Origin: Shewanella sp. SNU WT4
GTDB lineage: Bacteria; Pseudomonadota; Gammaproteobacteria; Enterobacterales; Shewanellaceae
DNA length: 64,000 nucleotides
NCBI RefSeq assembly: GCF_006494715.1
Contig: NZ_CP041151.1
Span: forward strand, 3,162,001 to 3,226,000
Reading direction: 5' to 3'
The translations under genes were made by a program, and so were the position numbers. The notes below the pieces were generated by a model, which was given only the letters and a program-made list of their open reading frames with translations, ran no database searches and was not told where the DNA came from. Shown one piece after another: positions 19,396 to 28,176 of the stretch. Positions within the stretch are counted from its first letter, which is position 1; every line of letters begins with the position of its first letter.

Positions 19396-20465
19396 ACTAA
19401 GGCTGATTGATTAATGAGTGTTGGCAAACTGAGCGCGACTATTGCGCCGCGCCCAGGGGCGGCGCTTAAGGTCAAGCGGCCGTCATGTTGCTGCGCCACC
19501 GATTGCACCACGGCAAGTCCAAGCCCTGTGCCTTGGGCTTTAGTGGTAAAGAAGGGATCGCATACTTGCGCTTGAGATTTTTTATCTATGCCGCGGCCAT
19601 TATCCGCCACCAATAACTGCACCCGTTTAGTAGGCTCAGTGGCATCGGGCATGACTACTAGGCGAATATCACTCGCGCCTGCTTCTAAGCTGTTATTGAC
19701 GAGATTTCCAAGCGCCGATGCCATGGCATTAATGTTGACATGAATGTGGCTATCTTGCTGCACCGCCACACTGATCATGGCGCCCTGCTTAGTGACTATT
19801 GGCTCGCACCGCTCCATGACTTGCTGCATTAATGCTTCAGCGCTTATGTCTTGCGCTTGACCATTGGCTTGGCCGCGCGCCATTAGCAGCATGTCATTCA
19901 CTTGACGCTCTAAATCATTAAGCCGGTCTAATAACTTATCGCTAAAGCGGCTACGCGCCTCTGCGCTTAAGCGCGCTTGCTTGAGGTTTGATGCATATAA
20001 AATGGCGGCGGTTAATGGGGTGCGTACTTGATGGGCTAAATTAGCCACCATTTTTCCGAGCGCCGATAAACGCTCAAGGTGAGATAAATTAGTTTGTAAT
20101 TGCCGCGTTTCAGTGAGATCTGTGAGCACAATTAACTGCCCAGGCTCTGGCGATAACGGCGTAATGGCAAGCTTTACCCGCCGACCATCGCGCAGTGACA
20201 CTTCATGGCCATCATCATCTTTGGGCGCAAATGCCCGCTCTATGATGGTCAGCCAGCGCAAGCCATCGAGCGGCAATCCCAACAAGGAATAAGCCACAGC
20301 ATTGGCTTGGGTCACTATGCCAGCTTCATCCAGAATAATGATGCCAGATGGCATGGCTTGCAGAATATGATCCATGCGCGTCGACATATTGACCGCACTT
20401 TTGGTGATATAGGGCTTGGTTGGTGGGTCAATGGCGACCACAGTAGCAAGAGAATGATGAACCAT
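19392..20465 (-). CDS. flrB: FlrB, sensor histidine kinase for FlrC
   Basis: 357 residues from the ATG at 20465 (MVHHSLATVV). A longer reading frame would begin at a TTG at 20519, but that codon lies inside the -24 box of the promoter, so the shorter start, with a GGGG Shine-Dalgarno, is preferred. It has a PAS-like sensor domain (about 30-120), an H-box with NLAHQVRTPLTAAI (phospho-His) and an HATPase domain with the N (NLVNNSLEAGA) and G (DNGRGI, GTGLGLAV) boxes. No membrane segment, so it is a cytoplasmic kinase. Confidence 0.93.
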   Translation of the reverse strand: MVHHSLATVVAIDPPTKPYITKSAVNMSTRMDHILQAMPSGIIILDEAGIVTQANAVAYSLLGLPLDGLRWLTIIERAFAPKDDDGHEVSLRDGRRVKLAITPLSPEPGQLIVLTDLTETRQLQTNLSHLERLSALGKMVANLAHQVRTPLTAAILYASNLKQARLSAEARSRFSDKLLDRLNDLERQVNDMLLMARGQANGQAQDISAEALMQQVMERCEPIVTKQGAMISVAVQQDSHIHVNINAMASALGNLVNNSLEAGASDIRLVVMPDATEPTKRVQLLVADNGRGIDKKSQAQVCDPFFTTKAQGTGLGLAVVQSVAQQHDGRLTLSAAPGRGAIVALSLPTLINQSALV

Positions 20466-20502
20466 ATTAACCCCGTCAAAATACTTACGCTTGCAGGGAT
20501 AA

Positions 20503-20519
20503 TGCAGGCTTTGTGCCAA
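20503..20519 (-). promoter_or_regulatory. Sigma54 promoter for flrBC
   Basis: Minus-strand TTGGCAC-AAAGC-CTGCA: a perfect -24 box and a -12 box with one change, 12 bp between GG and GC. Predicted transcription start near 20492, 27 nt before the flrB ATG. Fits the known activation of flrBC by FlrA with sigma54. Confidence 0.78.
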
Positions 20520-20542
20520 AAATAAAGCATTGAAATAGAAGC

Positions 20543-20567
20543 AAAAAAGAGACTTTCGTCTCTTTTT
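20543..20567 (-). terminator. Intrinsic terminator of flrA
   Basis: GAGAC-TTTC-GTCTC stem-loop, extended by A:T pairs on both sides and followed on the minus strand by a T run. It lies 34 bp beyond the flrA stop and just upstream of the flrB promoter. Confidence 0.85.
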
Positions 20568-20600
20568 ATGTACTGAGTATATGGATTGACGCTTAAGCCA

Positions 20601-22040
20601 TTAGTCTTTACTTAAACCATATTTACGCATTTTTTCCACTAACGTGGTGCGGCGAATGCCGAGCATTTCCGCGGCGCGAGCCACCACATTGTCTTGCTGC
20701 TCTAAAGCTTGACGTATCATATCAATTTCAAGCTCAGCCAATAAATCCTTTAAGTTAACCCCTTCCGATGGCAGTTCACTTGGGAAGCGATGCTCAGGTA
20801 ATTCAATGGGTTCTTCATCATTAAAGATGGCCGATAACACGTCGCGCTCCTGCAAGGCTTCACTGCATGCGACTTCATATTCAGGCACGTCAATATGACG
20901 ATACTTAAGCGGTAAATCATTGACATCAATCAAGCCGCCAGGAAACAGTATGGTTAAACGCTCAACCAGATTCGATAATTCACGGACGTTACCTGTCCAA
21001 GCATGCTCTTTTAATGACTCGATGGCGCGCTGAGTAAATCTAACTTTACCGCGGCCTTCATTAAAGACGCGGCTCACCAACTCTTGCAGCAATAACGGAA
21101 TATCTTCGGCGCGCTCAGACAAGGATGGCATTTCAATCGGAAACACATTGAGGCGATAATATAAATCTTCTCGAAAGGTCGAGTCGGTGATCATTTGTTC
21201 CAAATTTCTATGGGTCGCCGCCACCACTCGCACATTGGCTTGAATCGACTTAACGCCGCCCACACGCTCAAAGGTGCGCTCTTGCAATACCCGCAGCAGT
21301 TTTACTTGCATTTGCAGCGGCATATCACCAATTTCATCTAAGAATAAGGTGCCGCCTTCAGCTAACTCAAATCGGCCTTTACGGGCGCTAATCGCCCCAG
21401 TAAATGAGCCTTTTTCATGACCAAATAATTCACTTTCTAATAGCTCTGCCGGTATCGCGCCGCAGTTTACCGGAATAAACGGGCCATCACGGCGTTCCGA
21501 TAAATAATGGATGTTACGCGCGACCACCTCTTTACCTGTGCCCGATTGTCCAAGCACTAACACGCTAGTATCCGAAGTCGCCACTTGACTGATCAAATGC
21601 CTAACGGCGGCAACGCCGTCACTGCGGCCCACCAGCGAGCGAAATAGTTTGGTTTGATTGGCGCTAGTCACAACTTCAGCGCGCTGGGATTGTACAAATA
21701 ACTGACAGATATGCAGTAATTCTGTGAGCTGTGGATAGTTAAGCGGCTCATCTATCATGCCAAGGATATTACTGTGACCGCGCGTCAGACCCGCAGCATC
21801 AAACATCATTAACATCGGCTGCCAAGGAGCGGCGCTCGCATAGGCTTGCATCGCGTCAAGGGGCAGTGATTGCGGGCAAACAATGACGCCGCGAAAGCGG
21901 GTCTCTGAGGCTAATGTTGATAATTGTTCGGGCGCAATCACCTCAACTCTTTCACCGAGAAATTCGAGGATATGAGTTAAACGCTGCAGACGCTCACAAG
22001 CATTAGCAATAATTATTATTCGTTGATCTATTTGCATCAT
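20601..22040 (-). CDS. flrA: FlrA (FleQ family), master regulator of flagellar synthesis
   Basis: 479 residues: N-terminal FleQ-type receiver-like domain without a usable phospho-Asp (1-120), AAA+ domain with Walker A GQSGTGK (164-170), and C-terminal Fis helix-turn-helix (about 430-475). The LFRS motif (132-135) and the R-N pair in VARNIH (175-176), which contact c-di-GMP in FleQ, are present. The sigma54-contact loop is GSFTGA (211-216), not the usual GAFTGA. FlrA starts the flagellar cascade and is held in check by FlhG and c-di-GMP in related species. Own transcript: a 272-bp upstream gap and a terminator downstream. Confidence 0.95.
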   Translation of the reverse strand: MMQIDQRIIIIANACERLQRLTHILEFLGERVEVIAPEQLSTLASETRFRGVIVCPQSLPLDAMQAYASAAPWQPMLMMFDAAGLTRGHSNILGMIDEPLNYPQLTELLHICQLFVQSQRAEVVTSANQTKLFRSLVGRSDGVAAVRHLISQVATSDTSVLVLGQSGTGKEVVARNIHYLSERRDGPFIPVNCGAIPAELLESELFGHEKGSFTGAISARKGRFELAEGGTLFLDEIGDMPLQMQVKLLRVLQERTFERVGGVKSIQANVRVVAATHRNLEQMITDSTFREDLYYRLNVFPIEMPSLSERAEDIPLLLQELVSRVFNEGRGKVRFTQRAIESLKEHAWTGNVRELSNLVERLTILFPGGLIDVNDLPLKYRHIDVPEYEVACSEALQERDVLSAIFNDEEPIELPEHRFPSELPSEGVNLKDLLAELEIDMIRQALEQQDNVVARAAEMLGIRRTTLVEKMRKYGLSKD

Positions 22041-22167
22041 TCAGTAGGCCATCAAGCTCATGAGGATAGTCGCATTCGTTATTAATATGCTTGCTGTTAC
22101 TTACCTTGGAACTATTTAATCTTAATATCTTTAGTAAGAATAGTGTATTAACAGGACGCCATTAGCA

Positions 22168-22190
22168 AGTGACAAATCATAATTGTCACT
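22168..22190. promoter_or_regulatory. Palindrome in the flrA upstream region (candidate operator)
   Basis: Perfect 8-bp arms AGTGACAA and TTGTCACT separated by 7 bp, about 130 bp upstream of the flrA ATG and 123 bp after fliS. On the minus strand it contains TTGTCA, resembling a -35 box. It could be an operator for a flrA regulator or a weak terminator for fliS (no T run follows). Inference only. Confidence 0.4.
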
Positions 22191-22312
22191 GATGATTCAT
22201 GACGTCCATTTTAGAATAATCAGCTACCCAGCAAAATAATTGTTGCGACCTTGCTACTGTTATCACCACAGCATCCTTATTTTTAACCAATATAGACACA
22301 GAAAACCCACGC

Positions 22313-22729
22313 TTATACGAGCTCAGAATTAACTGATAGATGATGTTCACTATCAGGAATGGCATCCCAGCCTTCCTTAATATCGCGTAAAATGGTCATA
22401 ACATCATCAATTGCTTGCAGATCATTATTGATATTGGCAAAGGTGATACGGCGCAACATAAACGCATACAGCTCGCTTAAATTATTAGCAATTTCACCAC
22501 CTGCTTGCATATTAAGGCTACTATTAAGGCCATTAATAATACCTATGGCTTTACTCAGTAATATTCCCTTAGTTTGAATATCTTTATTTTCGATGGCATA
22601 ACGACTTTGAGCTAGGCGCTCTAACGCACCAGCGAGCATCATCTGAATAATACGATGAGGTGATGCCGACGCTATTTCATTGTCGAGCGAAACCTTGCGA
22701 TATGATTGTAATGACCCTCTCATAAACAC
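22313..22729 (-). CDS. fliS: FliS, flagellin export chaperone
   Basis: 138 residues, helical, with the FliS-type N-terminus (MRGSLQSYRKVSLDNEIASASPHRIIQMMLAGALERLAQSRYAIE). The first ATG gives MFMRGSLQ; MRGSLQ two codons later is also possible. FliS binds the C-terminus of flagellin, prevents its polymerisation in the cytoplasm and guides it to the export gate. It lies directly after the FliT-like gene. Confidence 0.95.
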   Translation of the reverse strand: MFMRGSLQSYRKVSLDNEIASASPHRIIQMMLAGALERLAQSRYAIENKDIQTKGILLSKAIGIINGLNSSLNMQAGGEIANNLSELYAFMLRRITFANINNDLQAIDDVMTILRDIKEGWDAIPDSEHHLSVNSELV

Positions 22730-23062
22730 CTACCTATTATCATCTATCGACTGATACATATTAATATGGCGCGTCGTTTGACGACCAGCATGGAGCAAGG
22801 ACTGTCTGTGATCTCGCGCCTCGATTGCCCCTTGGCTAAAGGTTTGAGTCAGTTGCCATTGCTCTTGCCAAAATGAAACATCGGTTAAGGTTTCATCGGC
22901 GAGCAGCACGTCCAATATATTTTGACGCTGCAAGCTAAGCTCTTGCAATTTAGAGACCAAGTCGTCTGAATTAACATCTTCTGAAGGGGTATTAGCAAGC
23001 GCTGCTAGGGTGGCTGCCACGTCCTGATTCACTTGTGCAAGTGCTGACTGCTGGGATGTCAT
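22730..23062 (-). CDS. FliT/FlaI-like flagellar chaperone
   Basis: 110 residues from the ATG at 23062, chosen for the AAGGA ribosome site upstream; an in-frame start eight codons earlier lacks one. Predicted all-helical and without strong sequence motifs. Position between fliD and fliS matches flaI of Vibrio and fliT of enterics, whose product escorts the FliD cap protein. The functional name is inferred from context and size. Confidence 0.75.
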   Translation of the reverse strand: MTSQQSALAQVNQDVAATLAALANTPSEDVNSDDLVSKLQELSLQRQNILDVLLADETLTDVSFWQEQWQLTQTFSQGAIEARDHRQSLLHAGRQTTRHINMYQSIDDNR

Positions 23063-23115
23063 AGACCTATCCTTGTGTGATTTCACGCTTAATATCTTAA
23101 GTCAACTGGGAAAAA

Positions 23116-24483
23116 TTAACGAGAGCTCACGACCCCAGGTAATGAGTTTAACCTGTCCATAATCCCAGAACCTTGAGCATTTAACCTACCGACGACTAAA
23201 TCCATGGCATTAAACTGCTTAGTTAAGCGCGCTTGCAACTGGGTCATTTTACGGGCGAACGCTTCTTTTTGATCGGTTAAACGCTGTTGCTGCGAGGTAT
23301 AGCTTTTGTTCTGTCCATCAATTACGCCGCCGGACTTCACATAGGTTTTCACCATAGTATCTAGCTTATTGGCAAGGCCAGTATCTTTGGTGGCGAACAA
23401 ACCTTCAATGCCGCTCATGTTGGTCGCTATGCTTTTATCAAGCTTAGTGTTATCGACAGACATCTTGCCATAGCGGTCAATCCCAATACCTATGTCATAC
23501 AAGGCGGTACTTTTGCCGTCCGTCGTCACTCTTTGACTGGCCATACTCCTAAGCTGAGATTCAAGTGAGCGCACCATGGAATCGCCTTGTAAGGCGGCGG
23601 CGGTTTTCTTGTCAACATCATAAGCCGAGAGCCGATTAACCTCAGTCATCAAGCTATTATAAGAATCCACAAACTCTTGAACGTTAGATTTTACCGTCGC
23701 AGTATCTAAGCTCACGGTTAGCGTGGATGTCTTATTCACATCGGCATCGGTTAATTTGACGCTCACGCCAGTAATGGCACTTGATAGGGTATTAGACGCT
23801 GAATCTAAACGCTGGTTATCTATGTAAACAATGGCATTTTTCGCAGGCTGTAACTCGCTTTGATTCACGCCATTAAACATGTCATTAAGACCTGTGCCTG
23901 TGGTATCCGTGGCTGTCACTGTCATGGCATTTGCAAGGCCCGTCTCTTTACTGCTAAAGACTAAACGCGAGCCGCCATTGGTGGTCACCACAGAGGCGCT
24001 CACCCCCACATTATCACTGGCAGTGTTAATAGTTGTTGCTATATCATTGAGATCGTTTGTCGCCGCAATATTGACACTAAACTGTTTACCCGCCACACCA
24101 AAGGTCAGCGAACCTTCGCCAACGGTTGAGCTCGCGCTCGTGGTAAAAGCGCCACCAACCTTATGCGCCGCCGCCAATTGTTCGACCTTGATGCTATAAC
24201 TGCCTGATTGCGCAAATTTATCGGCGCTCGCCGTAAAGTAAGTGCTGTTACCGGTAGAGACAGTACGCGGATTTAGGTTCTTACCATCTTGCAGCTTAGC
24301 CAACGCATCTTGGAAGGTCGATAAGGCGCTCTTAAGCTTGCCTATCGCCGACACTTTAGCTTTGATTTGATCTTCAGCTTTATTAAACGCAGCCTCTTTG
24401 GGCAGTTTTTCAGCATCAACCAATACTTTGACAATGTTATTAATGTCTAGGCCTGAGCCTAATCCCGTTGCCGTGAGCGCCAT
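23116..24483 (-). CDS. fliD: FliD, filament cap protein
   Basis: 455 residues. It starts with the typical MALTATGLGSGLDINNIVKVLVDAEK, and the N- and C-terminal helices (about 1-60 and 395-455) would form the D0 coiled coil. The middle holds the D2/D3 beta domains. FliD caps the growing filament and folds flagellin subunits into place. It lies 34 bp downstream of flaG. Confidence 0.96.
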   Translation of the reverse strand: MALTATGLGSGLDINNIVKVLVDAEKLPKEAAFNKAEDQIKAKVSAIGKLKSALSTFQDALAKLQDGKNLNPRTVSTGNSTYFTASADKFAQSGSYSIKVEQLAAAHKVGGAFTTSASSTVGEGSLTFGVAGKQFSVNIAATNDLNDIATTINTASDNVGVSASVVTTNGGSRLVFSSKETGLANAMTVTATDTTGTGLNDMFNGVNQSELQPAKNAIVYIDNQRLDSASNTLSSAITGVSVKLTDADVNKTSTLTVSLDTATVKSNVQEFVDSYNSLMTEVNRLSAYDVDKKTAAALQGDSMVRSLESQLRSMASQRVTTDGKSTALYDIGIGIDRYGKMSVDNTKLDKSIATNMSGIEGLFATKDTGLANKLDTMVKTYVKSGGVIDGQNKSYTSQQQRLTDQKEAFARKMTQLQARLTKQFNAMDLVVGRLNAQGSGIMDRLNSLPGVVSSR

Positions 24484-24517
24484 AACTACCTCTGAAAAAA
24501 TAAAGCCTGAGCGAGTC

Positions 24518-24928
24518 TCAGGCTTCGGTTTTCATCAGCAATCCGGTGACATCAGACAGTTTCTGAGCCAGCTCCAGCGCTTCTTCACTGGGGATTTGCC
24601 GAATGATATTACCGGAATCTACATCCATCACACTCACTACAGAGCGACCAGACGTATCATCAACCTTAAAAGCTAAGCCCTTACGCATCATAGACATCAT
24701 GGAGGTCATATCCTCGACCACCTTATCTAATGCCTCTGAGTTATCGCGAGCTTTCTCTTTGGCTGATGCCTCTGAGTCAGCTTGCTCTTCTTTCTTAGGC
24801 AAATTCTGTACCAAATTAGAAGGTTGCGTTTTATTTTCTGCAGTGACAGACATTGAACGACTCGGATGCGGCCCTTTATCTTGCGCCGGTATCACGGTTG
24901 AAGTTGCTATATTGATATCCATAGCCAT
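24518..24928 (-). CDS. flaG: FlaG, filament-associated protein
   Basis: 136 residues. A Ser/Glu/Lys-rich linker precedes the conserved FlaG domain (about 75-136: LAFKVDDTSGRSVVSVMDVDSGNIIRQIPSEEALELAQKL). FlaG affects filament length in Vibrio, Pseudomonas and Aeromonas; its exact mechanism is unclear. AAGGTGAG precedes the ATG. Lies between a flagellin gene and fliD. Confidence 0.92.
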   Translation of the reverse strand: MAMDINIATSTVIPAQDKGPHPSRSMSVTAENKTQPSNLVQNLPKKEEQADSEASAKEKARDNSEALDKVVEDMTSMMSMMRKGLAFKVDDTSGRSVVSVMDVDSGNIIRQIPSEEALELAQKLSDVTGLLMKTEA

Positions 24929-24983
24929 TTCTCACCTTATCCACAAATTAACATGCCTACTGAGTTCACACGTCGAAAACAGC

Positions 24984-25009
24984 AAAGGGCCTTCATGAGA
25001 AGCGCCCTT
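24984..25009 (-). terminator. Hairpin downstream of flagellin gene 1
   Basis: Imperfect stem built from AAGGG...CCCTT and CTTC...GAAG around a TCAT loop, 22 bp beyond the flagellin stop. On the minus strand it is followed by a short T-rich stretch (TTTGCTGTTTT). Likely a partial terminator giving less flaG-fliD than flagellin mRNA. Confidence 0.55.
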
Positions 25010-25031
25010 GCATTACCGACCTTGAGCGCTA

Positions 25032-25850
25032 TTAGAGTAATGACAAGGCAATCTGCGGCATCTGATTTGCTTGGGCTAACATGGCAGAGCCTGTTTGTTG
25101 CAGTACTTGGCTCTTGGTCATGGCCGAAGTTTCTTTGGCAAAGTCCACGTCCACAATCCGGCTTCTTGCATCAGCTACGTTAGACTGAGTGTTGGCACTG
25201 TTATTAATGTTATGGCTTAGACGGTTTTGAATCGCACCAAGCTCAGCACGCTGAGTGTCAATGGTCTTAATCGCGGCATCAATTCTAGTTAAGGCACTGG
25301 TTTGCCCTGCTGAAGAGGCGACTGACAACGAATTGACAGATAAAGAGCCTGCTGTGGTAGTGGTCACTTTAACAGTGATATCTTCATCATTTTGGTGACC
25401 TACTTGGAAGGTCTTGCCGGCTGAAAAATCGCCATTGAGCAACTTAGTGCTACCGAAGGCTGTAGTATTACCGATAGCGGTAATTTCAGTGGCTAACTGA
25501 GTAATTTCCTCTTGGATAGACACTAAGTCATCGGTACTGTTGGCACCGTTGTTGGCTTGAATGGTCAAGTCACGCATCCGCTGCAGCATGTTAGTTTGCT
25601 CTTGCATGGCGCCTTCAGAAATCTGAGCAATGGAGATAGCATCATTAGCGTTACGCATACCGACATCTAAGCCGCGCACTTGGCTGTTTAAGCGGTCTGA
25701 AATGGCAAGACCCGCAGCATCATCCTTAGCGCTGTTGATACGTAAACCGCTCGATAAACGCTCCATCGAAGTGGCCAATGCGCTATTTGAAATATTCAGG
25801 TTTTTTTGTGCCTTCATCGAAGTTACGTTGGTGTTTACTGTAATAGCCAT
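25032..25850 (-). CDS. fliC: Flagellin (paralogue 1)
   Basis: 272 residues from the ATG at 25850 ([19 protein letters not shown]), which has an AGAGGAAA ribosome site. A longer in-frame extension is rejected because a sigma28 promoter lies inside it. It has conserved D0/D1 N-terminal (about 1-150) and C-terminal (about 190-272) helices and no long variable D2/D3 insert, as in other Shewanella flagellins. About 75-80% identical by eye to the neighbour at 26054. Ends [10 protein letters not shown]. Confidence 0.96.
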   Translation of the reverse strand: MAITVNTNVTSMKAQKNLNISNSALATSMERLSSGLRINSAKDDAAGLAISDRLNSQVRGLDVGMRNANDAISIAQISEGAMQEQTNMLQRMRDLTIQANNGANSTDDLVSIQEEITQLATEITAIGNTTAFGSTKLLNGDFSAGKTFQVGHQNDEDITVKVTTTTAGSLSVNSLSVASSAGQTSALTRIDAAIKTIDTQRAELGAIQNRLSHNINNSANTQSNVADARSRIVDVDFAKETSAMTKSQVLQQTGSAMLAQANQMPQIALSLL

Positions 25851-25932
25851 AATTAATTTCCTCTTTACCTGGCTGCCAAACTTGCCTGTCTTGCTTGTTA
25901 AGCCAGGCGGGTCATCACTCATTACACTTACT

Positions 25933-25959
25933 GTAACGGCGGCGGTTTGGCGAACTTTA
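25933..25959 (-). promoter_or_regulatory. Sigma28 (FliA) promoter for flagellin 1
   Basis: Minus-strand TAAA (-35) and GCCGTTAC (-10) with exactly 15 bp between, against the consensus TAAA-N15-GCCGATAA. It lies 83 bp upstream of the ATG at 25850. Confidence 0.75.
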
Positions 25960-26010
25960 GCGAAAAAATCAAAAATGACGAACGAAAAAAATAAGTAGTT
26001 GTTATAAAAC

Positions 26011-26039
26011 AAAAAAGACGCGACAACCGCGTCTTTTTT
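26011..26039 (-). terminator. Intrinsic terminator of flagellin 2
   Basis: Perfect 12-bp stem (six A:T pairs plus GACGCG/CGCGTC) around ACAAC, with T runs on both strands. It lies 15 bp beyond the stop of the upstream flagellin, which makes the two flagellin genes separate transcripts. Confidence 0.9.
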
Positions 26040-26053
26040 AGTTTGACAATCCC

Positions 26054-26875
26054 TTAGCCAAGTAAGGAAATGGCAATTTGTGGCAACTGATTGGCCTGCG
26101 CTAACATGGCAGAGCCCGTTTGTTGCAATACCTGATTCTTGGTCATGGTTGAGGTTTCTTTGGCAAAGTCCACGTCCACAATCCGGCTTCTCGCATCGGC
26201 AACGTTAGCTTGAGTGTTAGCACTGTTAGCTATGTTATGGGCCAAGCGGTTTTGAATCGCGCCGAGATCAGCGCGCTGCGTGTCCACTGACTTAATGGCG
26301 GCATCGATTTTAGTCAGAGCACTGGTTTGCCCTGCCGAGCTTTTAACATCAACCCCAGCCACAGACAGGGTGGCAGAGTTGTTTTCTTTCACCTTAATTT
26401 GAATGTCTTCATCATTTTGATGACCTACTTGGAAGGTCTTGCCCGTTGAAAAATCGCCAGTCATCAATTTAGTATTACCAAAGGCTGTGGTGTTACCAAT
26501 CGCGGTAATTTCAGCGATGAGCTGAGTGACCTCTTCTTGAATCGATTGCAAGTCGTCAGAACTGTTGGCACCGTTGTTGGCCTGAATGGTCAAGTCTCGC
26601 ATCCGCTGCAGCATGTTGGTCTGCTCTTGCATGGCGCCTTCAGAGATTTGGGCAATGGAGATAGCATCATTAGCGTTACGCATACCCATATCTAAACCGC
26701 GCACTTGGCTGTTTAGTCGGTCAGAAATCGCCAGACCCGCCGCATCATCTTTGGCGCTGTTGATTTTCAAACCGCTAGATAAGCGTTCCATGGAGGTTGC
26801 CAAACCAGAGTTCGACATATTCAGGTTTTTCTGAGCCTTCATGGAAGTCACGTTAGTATTGACTACGATTGGCAT
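26054..26875 (-). CDS. fliC: Flagellin (paralogue 2)
   Basis: 273 residues ([22 protein letters not shown] ... [10 protein letters not shown]) with an AGAGGAA ribosome site. Same compact D0/D1 architecture as the downstream flagellin; most differences fall in the central 150-200 part ([22 protein letters not shown]). In Shewanella two flagellins build the filament, with the minor one placed near the hook; which is which cannot be told here. No clear sigma28 or sigma54 motif was found in the 92 bp upstream, unlike paralogue 1. Confidence 0.96.
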   Translation of the reverse strand: MPIVVNTNVTSMKAQKNLNMSNSGLATSMERLSSGLKINSAKDDAAGLAISDRLNSQVRGLDMGMRNANDAISIAQISEGAMQEQTNMLQRMRDLTIQANNGANSSDDLQSIQEEVTQLIAEITAIGNTTAFGNTKLMTGDFSTGKTFQVGHQNDEDIQIKVKENNSATLSVAGVDVKSSAGQTSALTKIDAAIKSVDTQRADLGAIQNRLAHNIANSANTQANVADARSRIVDVDFAKETSTMTKNQVLQQTGSAMLAQANQLPQIAISLLG

Positions 26876-26967
26876 GTTGAGTTCCTCTTCCTAGTTTAAC
26901 CGCCAAGGCTCATAAGCTTGGCCAATTTCAGTTGTTTCTTGCTGGTAGAAAGGCTTCATACTTGTTG

Positions 26968-28167
26968 CTAAATAAAGTCAAACAAGGACACCGAACCCAC
27001 TCTGCCAAACACATTCGAGACCGCATCTAACGCCGCTTGTTGCTGAGTAAACTCACTAAACGCCGATGCGTAATCCAAATCTTCCAACACTGAGAGCGCG
27101 CTAGTATTCACTAATTGCTCATCCACATGTTGACCGCGGTAGCTCGTCAGTTGCTTAAGTGAATTTCCTGCTTCACCTTGGGCAACACTCAATTGTGCCA
27201 ATCCGTTGTCAGTATTTTGCAATAGCTGTGCCAACTGCGCAGTTCCTGCTGGAGTATTCACGGCATCTGTGGTCAATAAACTGATGGCTTGATTAAAGGT
27301 GTCGAGCAGGCTCACCTGGGATTGCGGCGTCAAAGTTAGGCTATCCCCAGCCTTAGGCGTGCCGCCAAACTGCACTTCAATACCGTTGAAATTCACAGGG
27401 TTAGTAGTGTCAACATTAGTGACTGTCGTCACTAATGTGTTGGCAGAATTGCGCACTTCGAGATCAAGCCCAGTGCCGCCCGCTATAAAGTTAAAGGTGT
27501 AATCGTCAGCCACATACGTCGCTTGGTTAATGATGTTTGCCTGCTTCACCCGAGTGTCGCCAGTTAAGGACGGCGAATAGTTGACGCTAAAATCTCCCAA
27601 GGCATTAGCGGCATTCATAAAGGCCTTATCACCGCTGATGTTGGTGGCTATGCTGCTATTTTTGGCGACTATGGATTGGCGCGCGCCATCATCGCCGCTA
27701 TAAATAGCATTGCCATTGTTATCAAGCGCAAACGGCGGTGTATCGGTTTGAAAGCCGCCGAAAATATAATTGCCGGATTCATCTTGGCTATTGGCAATAT
27801 TGATTAACTCATCAAGACTGGCACGCATATCATCGGCAAGGGTTTGCCGCTCATTCAAGCCCAAGGTGCCATTGACTGCCCTTAGCATCTGCTCACGCAT
27901 ATTGATGCCAATACTTTGGGCATTACCTAATTTGGTTTCAGCAAAGGATAAGCGCTGGGTGGCGTAATCTATGTTCTTCATAAACTGGCCCACTAAGGCA
28001 TTTTGCTGCTTCAGATTATCTATGCCTATGGCTGCCACTGGATCATCGCCAGCGGTATTGACCTTTTTGCCTGTGCTTAAATTGGCCAAAAGCTCAGCGG
28101 TACTGCCTTGCTTTTGCAGCACGCTATTAAGATTTTGTTGGTAAAACTGCGAGGTTGAAATACGCAT
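26968..28167 (-). CDS. flgL: FlgL, hook-filament junction protein
   Basis: 399 residues with flagellin-like N-terminal (MRISTSQFYQQNLNSVLQKQGSTAELLANLSTGKKVNTAGDDPVAA) and C-terminal helices and a variable centre. FlgL (HAP3) joins the FlgK ring to the filament. It follows flgK by 9 bp. Confidence 0.95.
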   Translation of the reverse strand: MRISTSQFYQQNLNSVLQKQGSTAELLANLSTGKKVNTAGDDPVAAIGIDNLKQQNALVGQFMKNIDYATQRLSFAETKLGNAQSIGINMREQMLRAVNGTLGLNERQTLADDMRASLDELINIANSQDESGNYIFGGFQTDTPPFALDNNGNAIYSGDDGARQSIVAKNSSIATNISGDKAFMNAANALGDFSVNYSPSLTGDTRVKQANIINQATYVADDYTFNFIAGGTGLDLEVRNSANTLVTTVTNVDTTNPVNFNGIEVQFGGTPKAGDSLTLTPQSQVSLLDTFNQAISLLTTDAVNTPAGTAQLAQLLQNTDNGLAQLSVAQGEAGNSLKQLTSYRGQHVDEQLVNTSALSVLEDLDYASAFSEFTQQQAALDAVSNVFGRVGSVSLFDFI

Positions 28168-28176
28168 CTATCCCCC

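Noticed and set aside
25851..26012. N-terminal extension of flagellin 1 (MFYNNYLFF...)
   Set aside because: It contains the sigma28 promoter and the end of the upstream terminator; the ATG at 25850 has a good ribosome site and gives the conserved flagellin N-terminus.
26876..26967. Sigma54 promoter upstream of flagellin 2 (TTGGCCAAGC...)
   Set aside because: The -24-like TTGGCC is not followed by a GC at the right distance; spacing and -12 box do not fit.
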